Positions 50,031-61,330 of a stretch of 64,000 nucleotides of DNA are shown piece by piece (positions within the stretch are counted from its first letter, which is position 1; each line of letters begins with the position of its first letter). This stretch comes from Exaiptasia diaphana (lineage: Eukaryota > Cnidaria > Anthozoa > Actiniaria > Aiptasiidae). The position numbers were made by a program, and so were the translations under genes. The notes beneath the pieces were generated by a model, which worked only from the letters and a program-made list of their open reading frames with translations, made no database searches and was not told the DNA's origin. Location: NCBI RefSeq assembly GCF_001417965.1, contig NW_018388191.1, positions 1,042,972 through 1,106,971 of the forward strand. The letters run 5' to 3'.

Positions 50031-53000
50031 ATGAAAAACATCCTGCGAAAATCTAGTAAGTTTTCTATCTTTTGCATTAAGTAATTTATCCTTTTATGTC
50101 GACTATTTAACCGGATCAGAGTTGTTATGGTCATGACCGGGATAGCTTGTCGGCTTACATAGAATACTGACCGTCCGAGAACCTAATAATTGATGCGAAT
50201 TGTTTATAAACACACGTCGTAATGCATTCAGTATATACCAAAGTAAACAGCTTCATCGCATAACAATTTATCTGCAGTCATCTTGAAAGAATGTCATAGT
50301 TTAGTATAGTTTCGACTTGTGGTTGACTCGGGGCCGAATTTGCCCTTCAAAGAAAGAGACAAATCTCAGAAAGTTTTCCTTCTTTTGATTTGTACAATCA
50401 AAAAAAAAAACTTGTATAGATTTCCTATAACTCGTGGTTGGGTTGTGACGAGGAATGGAAACTGAAACCACTCGCCCCTGAGGGAATGAAAATCAAGAAC
50501 CTTTTTGACCTTTTTATATGAGATATTAAAAATACGGTGTATTCTTTGATTTAGTTTCGAATCAGTTTGCGAGTTTTGTGGAAAAATAAAGAAAAAAATA
50601 GTTGATATATTGTTCAACGTATTAAACCATGACTCATTTTATTAAATGTGCAAGCGAAGCAAGTTTGTTGTTTATTGTTTTCTCATTTTCTCCAAAAAAC
50701 CGTGTGGATTTATTTGGTTATTGGAGTAGATTTTTTGCGAGGCTTTTGGTTCGTTAAACACTTCTTAGCCTTTTGAAGAAAATAATCTTTAAATTACCTA
50801 GAACAAGGAGAGATTAGAGCAGATGTCTTGTAGATTACCAACGTTGCGGACCAAGGAACGGACAATACTGCACGGGTCACGTAACCTTTTAGAAGTCAAG
50901 CACCAGGCAACTGAACAGAGGAGTTGAGAAGACGTTACGACAACAGCGTGACCTCAGCAGGAAAGGCTCTTACATAGTTTTGCACAATCATAAATAACCT
51001 TGTTTTGCAAATACAAGTTTTGAGGAGATGCATGTTTTCATCAAGATATAAAATATTTCCTTTGTACATCAGAAAGAAGTGGAATTCATTTTGTTCCAAT
51101 TTTGATTTGACTCCCTGTCAATAAGTGAGTGAAACTCTGCACACTTCATTTATTGATCATGTAGAATACTGCTTTAAAAAAAACGGAAAAAAGAAAAGAA
51201 AGAAATAAACTAACTAACTAACTCCGTTAGGCTAACTAACAAAACAAACCAAACACAAACAAACAAAACCAAAAAACGTCAGTAGGATAGGAAAAAAGGC
51301 TCGTGGTTCCCAGACAAGATACTCTTACTTATGGGCTCAAACATTTATGATCTCAGAATTATCTAATATCAACTAAAAATAGACACCGTGGGGTTAATAA
51401 AAGTCATGCAAGCCATAACCCACCGTAGCACAACTTTGACCATATCAATTCACGTGCTCATGAAAATCATATGACAAACCTGTTGTACCTTGAACTTTGA
51501 AACATTCAAAACATTAGGAAAAACATGCGTAAACATTAGTTAATAATTTATGAAGATTTCTTACATAATAAAAATGGCTTTCAAATATAAAAAAATATGT
51601 TGAAATTTTTTAAAACACTTTTTCCGCTAGGTGGGATTGTTGTAAAGCTTTGTATATTATATGTTTGTGCGGTCCGGTGCTAGCTTACTTCTAAATCAAA
51701 TCCACGCACGCGCCAAGTAAAATGATGAAGTTCTTACAAGAATGAATTTGGAATTACATAAAGTATTTCAATTTCATTTTGTCTAATAATAGGGACAAGG
51801 CCAACAACGTCAAGCTTCCGTCCAAAATTTGGAAGACTTCATATTGTAAGACAATCTCGGCAAGTGCTTGATTTTGATAAAGTTGGCCAGTCGACAGACA
51901 GACCAAATGCCAACAGGTTTTACCGTGAAAATGGTTTTGGTACCTCTGTAATAGTCCAGTTTATTGTTGGTATTGAGGACATCAGCACAGGTGAATTGTG
52001 GGACTGCTCCATCAAGAATAAACAAAGGAAGCTTTTTCTGGTATGTACTGTATCTATCGCTACGCTCACTCGTGAGAGATCTTTCCAACACTCGAAGATA
52101 AAATCCGTATCTCCGCGCGCCCATGTAATATCCTCTATATCTCTCTCCTATTAGGAAAATGGCTTGTTTTTCATAGACGTGAAAATCTCTCCAAATGGTC
52201 TTGTGTGCTTCCCTGGGAGCGACTTCAAACAAAACCAGCTTCCAGACCACCTGGGAAATGTAAAGTGTGTTTTGCCAGTTGAAGAAGACGAGCCTCTGCG
52301 TTACAATATCCAGATCAAACTATACCAAAATAACTGTGACGGTTAGTAAAACCATGATAAATTTATCATAATTGTCTACATGATATATGAATCATATATC
52401 TCGTGAGAGTTTCAGAGAGACATAGCAATTCTGTTTTGAGATGTTGACCATCTGTTACAAAATTTGTAAGTGTATTTTAAATATAAATTTCAGTGAAAAC
52501 ATGTTTGGATTGTGTGGAGTTTACTGTTCATACTCACGAAGAAGGTCATGATGTGTATGACTACCAAGAAGGACGAGGAATAGCCGAGGTGGAAAGACCA
52601 CAACTTAAGATAAAGATGACAGGTATTAAGGAGTTATTTTAATTTAAAAAAAAGTTTTTCCCCCTAAAATTATTGACGCTACAAGATGAAACGGAATACT
52701 AATACTCAAAACGAATTCTTAGAGTTTGATGATATATTTAAGATTTAGACATTTGAAGACTTCGATTTGTATCCACGCCATGTTGGTTTCACTAAATCAG
52801 TACACTTTCAAGGTCACTACATACACTCTCGCCAAATTATACGGCTCATAATCGATGGGCTGTAACCTGCTAACTCGCCAATCCCTCTAATCATTTCGGA
52901 GTACACCAACCAAGAATTGTTAAGTATGTCTTTATTTGCCTATAGGTATTCTTGCTGAAGAGATTGGAAGGGAAATAATTATGCTTTTCCAGAACTTGGG

Positions 53001-55319
53001 TGATAATGGTAAGAAATTGACAAGGCAGTAAATCAGGGGAATTTGAAATACCAGAAAATATTCCTATATAGTTATGCCTGCACAAGACCCATAACATTGG
53101 CCGGCCGTGGACTATCAATTGCAGATTTACCGCAACCAAGTGTTTTAGTTTTCTAGAGACATACAAACAACTCGCCGCACGTGTTTTCAATGGCCAAAAT
53201 GATTTTTATGAGTCCCTCACAGAACGTTGCTGCACGTGTCGAATATTTAGCGCTAACTTCATCTTGTACACCGTTAGGTTGTTATGATAAGTTCTTTATG
53301 GAACAAAGGAAATTACAAGAAGGACTTGCAATGTTAGAGGAGCGATTTGGGAAAAATCATTTTAAGGATGTTGAACTATCGGTGAAACTAGAGGTATGCA
53401 TATTGCAATGGTTGATATACTACTGCGTAATGTGCCGAGATATTGCTCGTGCAGTTGCTGCTATAATTAAACTCTAAATAGGGGATTATGGCGTTGCAGT
53501 CTTTTTAAACCACATTTTTAACCCAAATGAATGACTAATCACATTTGAAATTTAAAATGATTTCCAGCATCTATCGGCGCGGGGATCAAAACTGATTTGC
53601 TGAATACACCAGCTACGGAATCCTAAACCTTGTTTAACACAATTGGTCGTAAAATCAAATGCTATCTAAGACAGTTTAAGAGTCCAAAATGTTACCTTAC
53701 CTGAAACGACTGGAAGCAGAACCCCTTGCTTCACTCTCTTTTTGGTTTATTAAACAAAATGTAATTCTTGAACTTCAGGAAAGCATTCTGCTGTTTGAAA
53801 AACATCAAATGGATGACTGTGTAAGAACTGCCACAGAAGTAATCAATGAAATCATAGCCAAAAATATTACAAACGGTCCGTTTTTGATGGCCAAAGCTCA
53901 TTACATCATATCAGCGGTATACAGACAATGTGGAAACTTTGATATGGCCAAGCAACATATGGAAGAGTCAACTGAGGTATGCACTGCAAAAATACCTCGT
54001 CATGTTCGCGCCTGCCATATTTTTGATGAAGAGCTCGCGCATCCACCAAGATCATTTTCGCTATCAATAGCTGCGTTGAGTGTCATTTGTGAACAACTTG
54101 ACATCTTGCTTATATCTATTAATGGACATATTACCAAAAAAATATCAAAATCTTATTGTGTTAACTGCGAGCAAGGAATTAAGAGGGTATCTACAGGCGA
54201 TAACTATTGTGCCTTCTCTCAGATACTAGAGTCTGTGGTCGTTTGTGAAGAAACAGCTGTAAACCAATACAACTGGGCGGCGCTGTTGTCTGAGAAGGCT
54301 GCCAAATCTTCATTGTCACTGGTCGAACAAAAGGATGCTGAGTTTCGTTTTCAAAATTGTCTTCTCCATTGGAGTGCACAGACACAAAACGACTCGAACC
54401 GCTGCCCGATGAGAGCGCTGATTCGAAATATCAATTTCCATTTGCGGACAAGCCGCCAAACCTATCCTGATGAGAGGTAAATATGCCATGTTTATTTTTT
54501 ATCGACCCCAGACCCCTTGATCCCAGGGCTTTAGTCGGCACATTTTACGAGAGGAAGTCTATGGGTCGATCGCATTCTAAACAAATGATTTTAAGGAATA
54601 AGACTCAAATGACCGATGCAATTCAAGCGTACTTTTATGTACGTCTGAACCTTTTAACGTCATCTACGTGCAATGCATTGTGGGATAAGTTTCTGTAAAA
54701 AAAAAACAGAAGAAAATCAACCATGTCCTAAACATATCCCACAAAGCATTGCGTATGCTGTATATGACGTAAAAGCTTCAGAGGTCTAGTGTCTGATGAT
54801 GACATACTTTTCTTATATTCAGGAAATCAGTCAGCGAATATGGACTTATCCGAGCATACCAAACAATCAAAAACGTCGAGCAGAATCTTTTAAAAACTTG
54901 TTCAGAAAGACACAAAGTGACATTTCGTGTTGCCAAGTCAGATTATTACATAAGAAAGGCGATGATGTACGAAGAAGACAAAAAACAATGCGCTGAAAAA
55001 GGTACGAATTGCATCGAATTTTACTTTGTCTCTCAGATAAGAACGCAAATCAATCTAACGAATGCCACTTTAATTTGCAGCCATTACGATTCTAGAGGAT
55101 ACCCTTAAAACCGCTATTCGTCTTAAGCTTGAAAACGAAATCAACGGCATAAATGACAGAATGAGACATCTTTCAGTACTGCTTGATAGAGAGTGCCACG
55201 AAAAACGATACCAAAGTCAGCCTTTTGGAAGGAGAAGAGCAGAGGAGAATGATGGTCGGACAATAATCGATTTACTGGAGGAATTGTGTACAATACAGCT
55301 GGACATGACAAAAAATTGA
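50031..55319 (+). CDS. Orphan protein with TPR-like helical C-terminal half (554 aa)
   Basis: Proposed exons: 50031-50055 (MKNILRKS), 51793-52040, 52155-52341, 52494-52622, 52946-53008, 53251-53393, 53779-53976, 54223-54476, 54823-55001, 55081-55319. They sum to 1,665 bases and end at TGA. The first, tiny exon is chosen because it has an ATG, a GTAAGT donor and the right phase, but is uncertain. The N-terminal half (VQFIVGIEDISTGELWDC, GLFFIDVKISPNGLVCF, CVLPVEEDEPLRYNIQIKL) reads as beta-rich and matches no family I know. The second half has TPR-style helices (PFLMAKAHYIISAVYRQCGN, ILESVVVCEETAVNQYNWAA) and a charged coiled coil at the end. The intron 53977-54222 is 246 bases and free of stops in frame, so it may be retained. 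Function unknown. Confidence 0.65.
54651..54775. mobile_element. MITE in the penultimate intron region of the TPR-like gene
   Basis: CTTTTAACGTCAT and GCAATGCATTGTGGGATA on the left are mirrored by ATCCCACAAAGCATTGC and ATGACGTAAAAG on the right. About 125 bases, non-coding. Confidence 0.7.
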
Positions 55320-55498
55320 TTAATTCAGTACATCTTATATATTATATATAGTTATTACAGTATTATTTTATTATTCGAATCTATTGAGCAATCCCATTCA
55401 GTCGATGTGGCACACGTTGCTAACTTTGTAAATAACTCGTGTCGATAAACCGGATAAAAAGGAAAAGTGCTGGAAATAGGAATGAGAATGATAACAAT

Positions 55499-55852
55499 CA
55501 GGGACCGCGGAGAGGGAATTTGTTTGGGAGGACTAGCGTCGAGGAGGTACTAGGGAAAGGGGTGCGAAAATTTTGAAATCTTAACTCTCTCGAAAATGTC
55601 ATTTCCAGCGTTTTGAGGCGATATCCAAGACATATTTACTGCACACACGGTCAGCGATATTATCAATAAAATCCCAAAGACTTCGCAAAATAGCCTCAAT
55701 TTTAATTATTCACGCTCAGTTTTTACACACTTTTTATAGAATATATAGTGAAATTTCACAAGGAGGCCTGTTCACTTCTTTAAAAAGAAAATTCAAAATG
55801 GCGGGAAAAATATTATTGGAGGGGCTACAGCCCCCCTGCTCCGCGGTCCCTG
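55499..55852. mobile_element. hAT-type MITE
   Basis: Ends are CAGGGACCGCGGAG and its exact inverse CTCCGCGGTCCCTG, with ACAAT directly repeated on both sides (55494-55498 and 55853-55857). CAGGG termini are typical of hAT elements, and a 5-bp duplication fits the hAT5 group better than the usual 8 bp. No transposase. Confidence 0.82.
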
Positions 55853-55857
55853 ACAAT

Positions 55858-56870
55858 GCCTCACCTCTAGAATCAACCAGCGAAAACCCCCGGGCGTAAA
55901 TATTGCATCAATCAATCGATGAAACCACGTTCCCAAATTCCCAGGATTTACCGGGGGAATTAACATTTCGACAATGTTAAAGTCCCGGCATTTCCCGGTT
56001 CTTAAAGACAAGAAGGAAGGCTAAGATCATGTCGTTTGATTTATTAAACGGTAATTCTCGTTAATTCCCCGTAGATTGATGACATGAAAAGTACCGGCCA
56101 GCGTATCTAAACCTATCAGTCCGACCTTTTCGTTTTTAAGCACCCATCAAACTATTTTAGTGGACTGAACTCTCAATTGTTTTTAGTTCATAGTTCTTTT
56201 TAATGAACCTAGACAATCGGACGCCAATTATTCTCAGTGTTTAATAGAAATAATGATGCATACCATACCAGATTGTACATGTATTTTATATAAAGCACCG
56301 ATACACAGTACAGAAAAGTGATTTTAAGCGTCGATTTTGTGATCATCAATTAATTCTATTTTGTATAAATGTTACATGAATAAAGTTAATTAAATTAAAA
56401 TTATTATAGCAATTTTTTTAACACAACCATGATAACAGATCCCGGATACGAGTATCAAGTTCTAGCTAAGATACAGTCAGTATATACTAAATTATTTGTA
56501 AAAGTACATCACTACCAGTATAATGGATAGTGCTATTTATGTAATATTTTCTTCCATGCATGTCCCACGACACCTTGGCTCGGATGAGGGGGGACGAGAG
56601 GGAACTATGTGACTCCTTCTAAAAAGTGGTAGGGGTGCTAAACAAACTATTTCGAAAATGATACTAAAAAAATGAACTTACTTCTGAATTATTTTAGACC
56701 GTTGAAAAGAAGCCCATAAATGATCCCTAGGGTGAACCCTAAAAAGTCTGTCGAGTATTCCCTACCACTTTTTCAACCTCCGTTCAGGGGGTCTTTGCTG
56801 TTCTTGTTTAAAGAGGACACGTTTCTCAATGACCTCTGAATGAGGTAATATCTCATTGATTTAACCCTCT
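55858..56870. other. Intergenic stretch between convergent genes
   Basis: About 1 kb of non-coding sequence. An AATAAA at about 56388 could serve the plus-strand TPR-like gene. No open frame of note. Confidence 0.4.
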
Positions 56871-57842
56871 GGCGACTGCCCTATAGGATATCGTTCGAAT
56901 TCGAACGATGCGTCTAAAATTGATAAGTGACCGAAATAGTAAGCTATATCCCTGAAATTGTTAGTGTGAACTCACTAGTAAATATTGTCGATCTTAAAGT
57001 TCAAAGAATTTCCCAATGAGGTAAAAAAAGTCACAAAACAGTACTTTACTGGCAAGTGAATGCCAAAATTTGCGTTTGGAGGACTACAGGAAACACTAAT
57101 TTCCAGCTCAATTTTTAGCGTCAAAACATGTTTTGTAGCAAAAAGTCCACTTCACTTGCAAACCCCTTTGATAGCACGTCCTCATTTTCCCGTTTTTATT
57201 CTGTCAAAGTCACTGCAGACCTCTCAACAGCCCTCTTTTGAGCACCCAGTACAATACACTCCTATGCACGACCGAAATGCATGACGGGAAGAGACAAAAT
57301 TTCGACATAAATCTTCCAGCGTTCTTCTTTTAAGTGTGAGCTCCCCCGCACCTACAGGCAAAATATTGGTCCAATTGCATTCTTTGGTTGTCAAATATTG
57401 CCAAAATTACCTTGGTAGGTTGGAAAATCTACCACAGATGGACCAGGAAAGCGATCTTACAATGGTGTCTCCAGTTCAAAACAAAGCATGACTTGGAGCC
57501 ATTGTCTTCGAAAAANCGCTTTCCACCTCTGATTTCTTCCAGAAGATTGTCTCTGCCGACTAGCCAAGCTTAATGATGCAAGCCTAGGGGCTCCTGTGGC
57601 AGCAAAAAGCTCAAAAAACACTTATAAACGGGTTTTTGGGTAAATTTAGGCCCAACCGGTCGATAAACAAACGGTCTAACCTAAATTTACAAAACCCTGC
57701 ATAAATTAACGCTCCCTAGGGAATTCAAATCCGAAATAGTTTTATTGACAGCACCTTATATGGAAGTCAATNATTTTATCAAGATGTTAGNGTCGAAAAA
57801 GCTCCAAAATCAACAAAAAAACACCCGTCGTCAAAGGGTTAA
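56871..57842. mobile_element. piggyBac-type non-autonomous element overlapping the end of the LRR gene
   Basis: TTAA duplicates at 56871-56874 and 57839-57842 flank inverted ends CCCTCTGGCGAC and GTCGTCAAAGGG, the piggyBac signature. The interior of about 960 bases has a short palindrome (TCGTTCGAATTCGAACGA near 56892) and no long frame. Three of the four N bases in the window lie here. The right end provides the last codons of the adjacent LRR gene. Confidence 0.85.
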
Positions 57843-60707
57843 AGGCTCAACAAAGTGGCCTTGATTTTCCCTGAAACTGTTTTGGCAAAGCTTTATCCTA
57901 TCATAACAGAACAGAATTGTTTGCTTAAGGCTATCGACGTTATTTTTTAAGTCATCTTTACCATACCATACTATGAGAACAAAATACATTAAAATAGTCA
58001 AGCCGTTCAGCGCTAAGATAAAAAATGGGAGAGGGATGGAGTAGAACTCGGGTGTCTTGCTAATTGTTGTCGCAAATAACGTTAGAATCAGCGTCATAGT
58101 ACTGGTGAATGCTGCATAGTTGTCGACAGGACGAGAGTACGGCTTAAAGCCAAGAAAAACAGGTAGAAGAACAAGTAACAGCGCCATAACAAAAAACATA
58201 CTCTCACCACTAACTTTACCTTCAGCTAAACAAAATGCGAGACAGATACGATAGATCATATAAAACACCTCGAAGTAAAACCAAAAGGAATTACGAAGCT
58301 TGGATGATGACCGTACTTCTGTAGGTCTGTAAGATCCATACAGATAGCCCAACCAAGCCGTCAAACTGGGATCATCGAGTGACATTCTGTGAGTTTTAAG
58401 AAGAATTATAAAACTTAAAAGAGGAAGTAGTATCAAGAAACAGCCAGCGAAAGATGCAGCAATGGCCATGCTTTGCCACTCCGTTGTATTATAACATCGT
58501 ACAGATCTATAATGCTCACGGTTCATATATTCATACCCAGATGAATCTTTTGAACAGCTAAAAACAGAGATTACCAGGGTTGAGGCATTGAAATATGAAA
58601 AATATGCAATAAACACAAGAGAAAATAAGATTTGCGTGCGCATTGAGCCACTGGATGTTTCACGAAGACCTGTTTTTCTACAAATAAAGAGAACTATTTT
58701 TTTGAAGACCAAAAAAATTAATACAAACAAAAATATTATGACTGGTGCAAACAAGGATAGAATAAAACGATATAGATGTGCACGCTTAGAAACACCGAGG
58801 GTCTGCGGGAAAAGACAATCCAGGCCAATAAAATTCACATTTGAAAAACTTATGCGGCTGAACCAATTGGTCGCCAAGAAATACCAATATGGCGGAAATA
58901 TTGCCGGTACAGTCTGAAGGTAGAATATCAGGGATTTTACAAGTCCAGAGCTAAGTCCATTACTGGTAGCAGGAATGAGAACGATAAAAACTACTAAAAA
59001 GTTGAGGTATAGCCACGATCCAGACTCCAAAGTTAAAGCTAGAGATACCAATATGATAATCAATAGAAGACGAACCAAGGAACTATCGTGAAACAATGCG
59101 AATAGAATCAGAATTATGACCAGAGCAGCAAAAAACAGCGCCAGTGATGTTGTGGACATCGTTTTACAGGGAAGACATCGTGTGTGAGAATGATAAAAAC
59201 ATTCGTGTGGTGAGCACGTGCATCTTGAGCAAAGTCTTCCTTCATAGCCTTTCGCACATAGCGTACAGTTTCCTGATTTGGCTTGCAGTCCATTTTTCCC
59301 ATAAAAACAATCATCTTTTGGATTGCAAGGAGCGAAAGAACCGTTTGCTAGATCAAAACTACATTGCTCAAGTCCTTTCAAAGTTCCTGCATCATCTGTG
59401 ACTGGATAAAAGTTTAAAGGAATCATCATAGAGCTCTGAACAGTACGTTCATCACCTTGACAGACTCCATTATCAAGACACGTGCGACATCCATTTGGTG
59501 GATTCCCAAAGAAACCAGGTTTGCAATTACAAAGAGTATAATTGTAATATTCAGGATCTAGTTGAACTAAAGGAGCTGTGACTTTAAAAACTCGTGAAAG
59601 AAGATTAAATCCAGGGCAATCAAAATGTCTCCTCTCATCCACCACTGAACGTGAACTATAATTTGCTTCAATGTACTCTGGCAGCTTATTGCTGATTCCT
59701 TTCAAGTTAATATTATTAGAAACGAAAAGATATCGTAAGGGCGCATCCCCAAATGACACGGGCAGTCGTCCAGTCAAATTGTTATTTCGAACATCAAACA
59801 AGTTGAGATCCAAAACTGGAGTAGTCTTGAATTCAGGTATCTTCCCCGTTAGTTCATTATCAAGTAACTCTAGGGCTTGAAGTTGTGCTAAATTACCAAT
59901 TGTGTCAGGAATCCTCCCACCTAAAAGATTTCGATTCATTTGAATGATACGAAGAGAAGAACAATTCCCAATTTCTTTTGGAAGAACACCGGACAAGTTA
60001 TTCTTATTAAGTTGAAGATCTTGCAAGTTTTTCAGGTTTCCGATACTTTTTGGTAAGCTACCAGATATGCTGTTTGCATTGATGTACATATACATGACAT
60101 TTGATAGATTCCCAATAGACTCAGGTATGGGTCCACTTAGCTTGTTTCCAGACAAATAAAAGAATTTTACTTTGTTCATTTTACCCAGGCTGGCTGGTAA
60201 TGCCCCAGTTAGACCGTTTGATTTGATCGATTTTTCACAAAGATCGCGATGAGAGAATGAAAAGTTGACGTGATGATTGACAGATAAGTCAAAGTATTCC
60301 ATCTTGATTAGATTTCCTAAACTTCCAGGAATCTCCCCGCCCAGGCAGTTCCCAGAAAAGTCCAAATACTTCAAATGAACCAAGTCACCGATGCAAGTTG
60401 GTATAGTTCCAGAAAGTCTATTTCCAAATAACTTTAACTCTTCTAGGAATGTTAAATTGCATAACGCCTCAGGAATGCTTCCGCTTAGCAGCTCGGGTTT
60501 GGCGAAACCGAAGTCTAGTGAGACCACATTCAGCTTTTCGTTACAGCGTATATGTCGATACCATGCTTTACAATTCGGTTCTCCTGGCAAGTCGGACACG
60601 TTCCATTTTGTTTTAATTTTCTTGAGGGCGCTTATTTCTTGTTGGTTGAGCGACAGAGAGAATTTTAAATAAACTGAAAACAGCAGGAATGACCACAGGA
60701 AATTCAT
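57831..60707 (-). CDS. Intronless plant-type LRR protein with Cys-rich region and multi-pass membrane domain (958 aa)
   Basis: A single uninterrupted exon. Residues 1-19 are a signal peptide (MNFLWSFLLFSVYLKFSLS). An LRR cap like the plant LRRNT_2 type follows (EISALKKIKTKWN, then PNCKAWYRHIRC). About ten repeats of the plant-specific form come next (LSGSIPEALCNLTFLEELKL, LSGPIPESIGNLSN, LTGKIPEF), at residues about 65-330. Then a Cys-rich, EGF-like region (CNCKPGFFGNPPNGCRTC, CTLCAKGYEGRLCSRC; about 385-510). Last come roughly ten hydrophobic segments (about 520-905) and a short cytosolic end. No kinase domain. It is probably a cell-surface receptor or sensor (inference). The organisation recalls Cys-rich multi-pass proteins of protists. 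The last two residues and the stop come from a piggyBac-type end. Confidence 0.88.
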   Translation of the reverse strand: MNFLWSFLLFSVYLKFSLSLNQQEISALKKIKTKWNVSDLPGEPNCKAWYRHIRCNEKLNVVSLDFGFAKPELLSGSIPEALCNLTFLEELKLFGNRLSGTIPTCIGDLVHLKYLDFSGNCLGGEIPGSLGNLIKMEYFDLSVNHHVNFSFSHRDLCEKSIKSNGLTGALPASLGKMNKVKFFYLSGNKLSGPIPESIGNLSNVMYMYINANSISGSLPKSIGNLKNLQDLQLNKNNLSGVLPKEIGNCSSLRIIQMNRNLLGGRIPDTIGNLAQLQALELLDNELTGKIPEFKTTPVLDLNLFDVRNNNLTGRLPVSFGDAPLRYLFVSNNINLKGISNKLPEYIEANYSSRSVVDERRHFDCPGFNLLSRVFKVTAPLVQLDPEYYNYTLCNCKPGFFGNPPNGCRTCLDNGVCQGDERTVQSSMMIPLNFYPVTDDAGTLKGLEQCSFDLANGSFAPCNPKDDCFYGKNGLQAKSGNCTLCAKGYEGRLCSRCTCSPHECFYHSHTRCLPCKTMSTTSLALFFAALVIILILFALFHDSSLVRLLLIIILVSLALTLESGSWLYLNFLVVFIVLIPATSNGLSSGLVKSLIFYLQTVPAIFPPYWYFLATNWFSRISFSNVNFIGLDCLFPQTLGVSKRAHLYRFILSLFAPVIIFLFVLIFLVFKKIVLFICRKTGLRETSSGSMRTQILFSLVFIAYFSYFNASTLVISVFSCSKDSSGYEYMNREHYRSVRCYNTTEWQSMAIAASFAGCFLILLPLLSFIILLKTHRMSLDDPSLTAWLGYLYGSYRPTEVRSSSKLRNSFWFYFEVFYMIYRICLAFCLAEGKVSGESMFFVMALLLVLLPVFLGFKPYSRPVDNYAAFTSTMTLILTLFATTISKTPEFYSIPLPFFILALNGLTILMYFVLIVWYGKDDLKNNVDSLKQTILFCYDRIKLCQNSFRENQGHFVEPLTL

Positions 60708-61330
60708 CTTGGAATAATTTCAAATCCAACTGAAAAAAAAACCCGTCTGTTTTCAAAACATACCATCACCCTATTATTAGCAGGACTACAAGGAATTTTA
60801 ATTAAAATATCAAACCGCTTACGAACTGATGCATTTCAATAACGAAGAAACAGCAGTTTATGTGTTATGAACTGACCCATGATTGCAAGACAGCATTAAA
60901 ACATACACTACACGTTTCTTTCATGAAGAATACTTTGTGTCGTTGTGCTTACTATACTTATGTATGGTTATTAGAAGGATATTCGTTAATTCTTACAATG
61001 ACTTATTAAAATCTTACCTTGAATAGTTTCCTGACCGAGCTGACAGTCGACCGAGCTTCTTTCAACCTTTTGTATGATTTCCGGTTCAATTCTTAGAAAT
61101 AACGCAATGCTGGTCATGGTCCATAGTCTCATGGTCCACTTTCGAAAAAGAATTAAAGACGAGGCTCACGGGAAAAAAGAGATAAAATCATAATAATTTT
61201 GCACTCGCTACTCTCGATGAAAGAAAAAAGAATATGAGAAAGAAAGAAATAACTAAAGGAAATCGGGAAATCGATATTTACAAAAACCACACCACACGAA
61301 GTCTACTTGAATTAAAATTTAATAAAATAT
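60708..61330. other. Short intergenic region, LRR gene upstream / BUD23 downstream
   Basis: About 620 bases between two genes in the same direction. Should contain the LRR gene promoter and the BUD23 3' UTR. No further feature seen. Confidence 0.45.
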
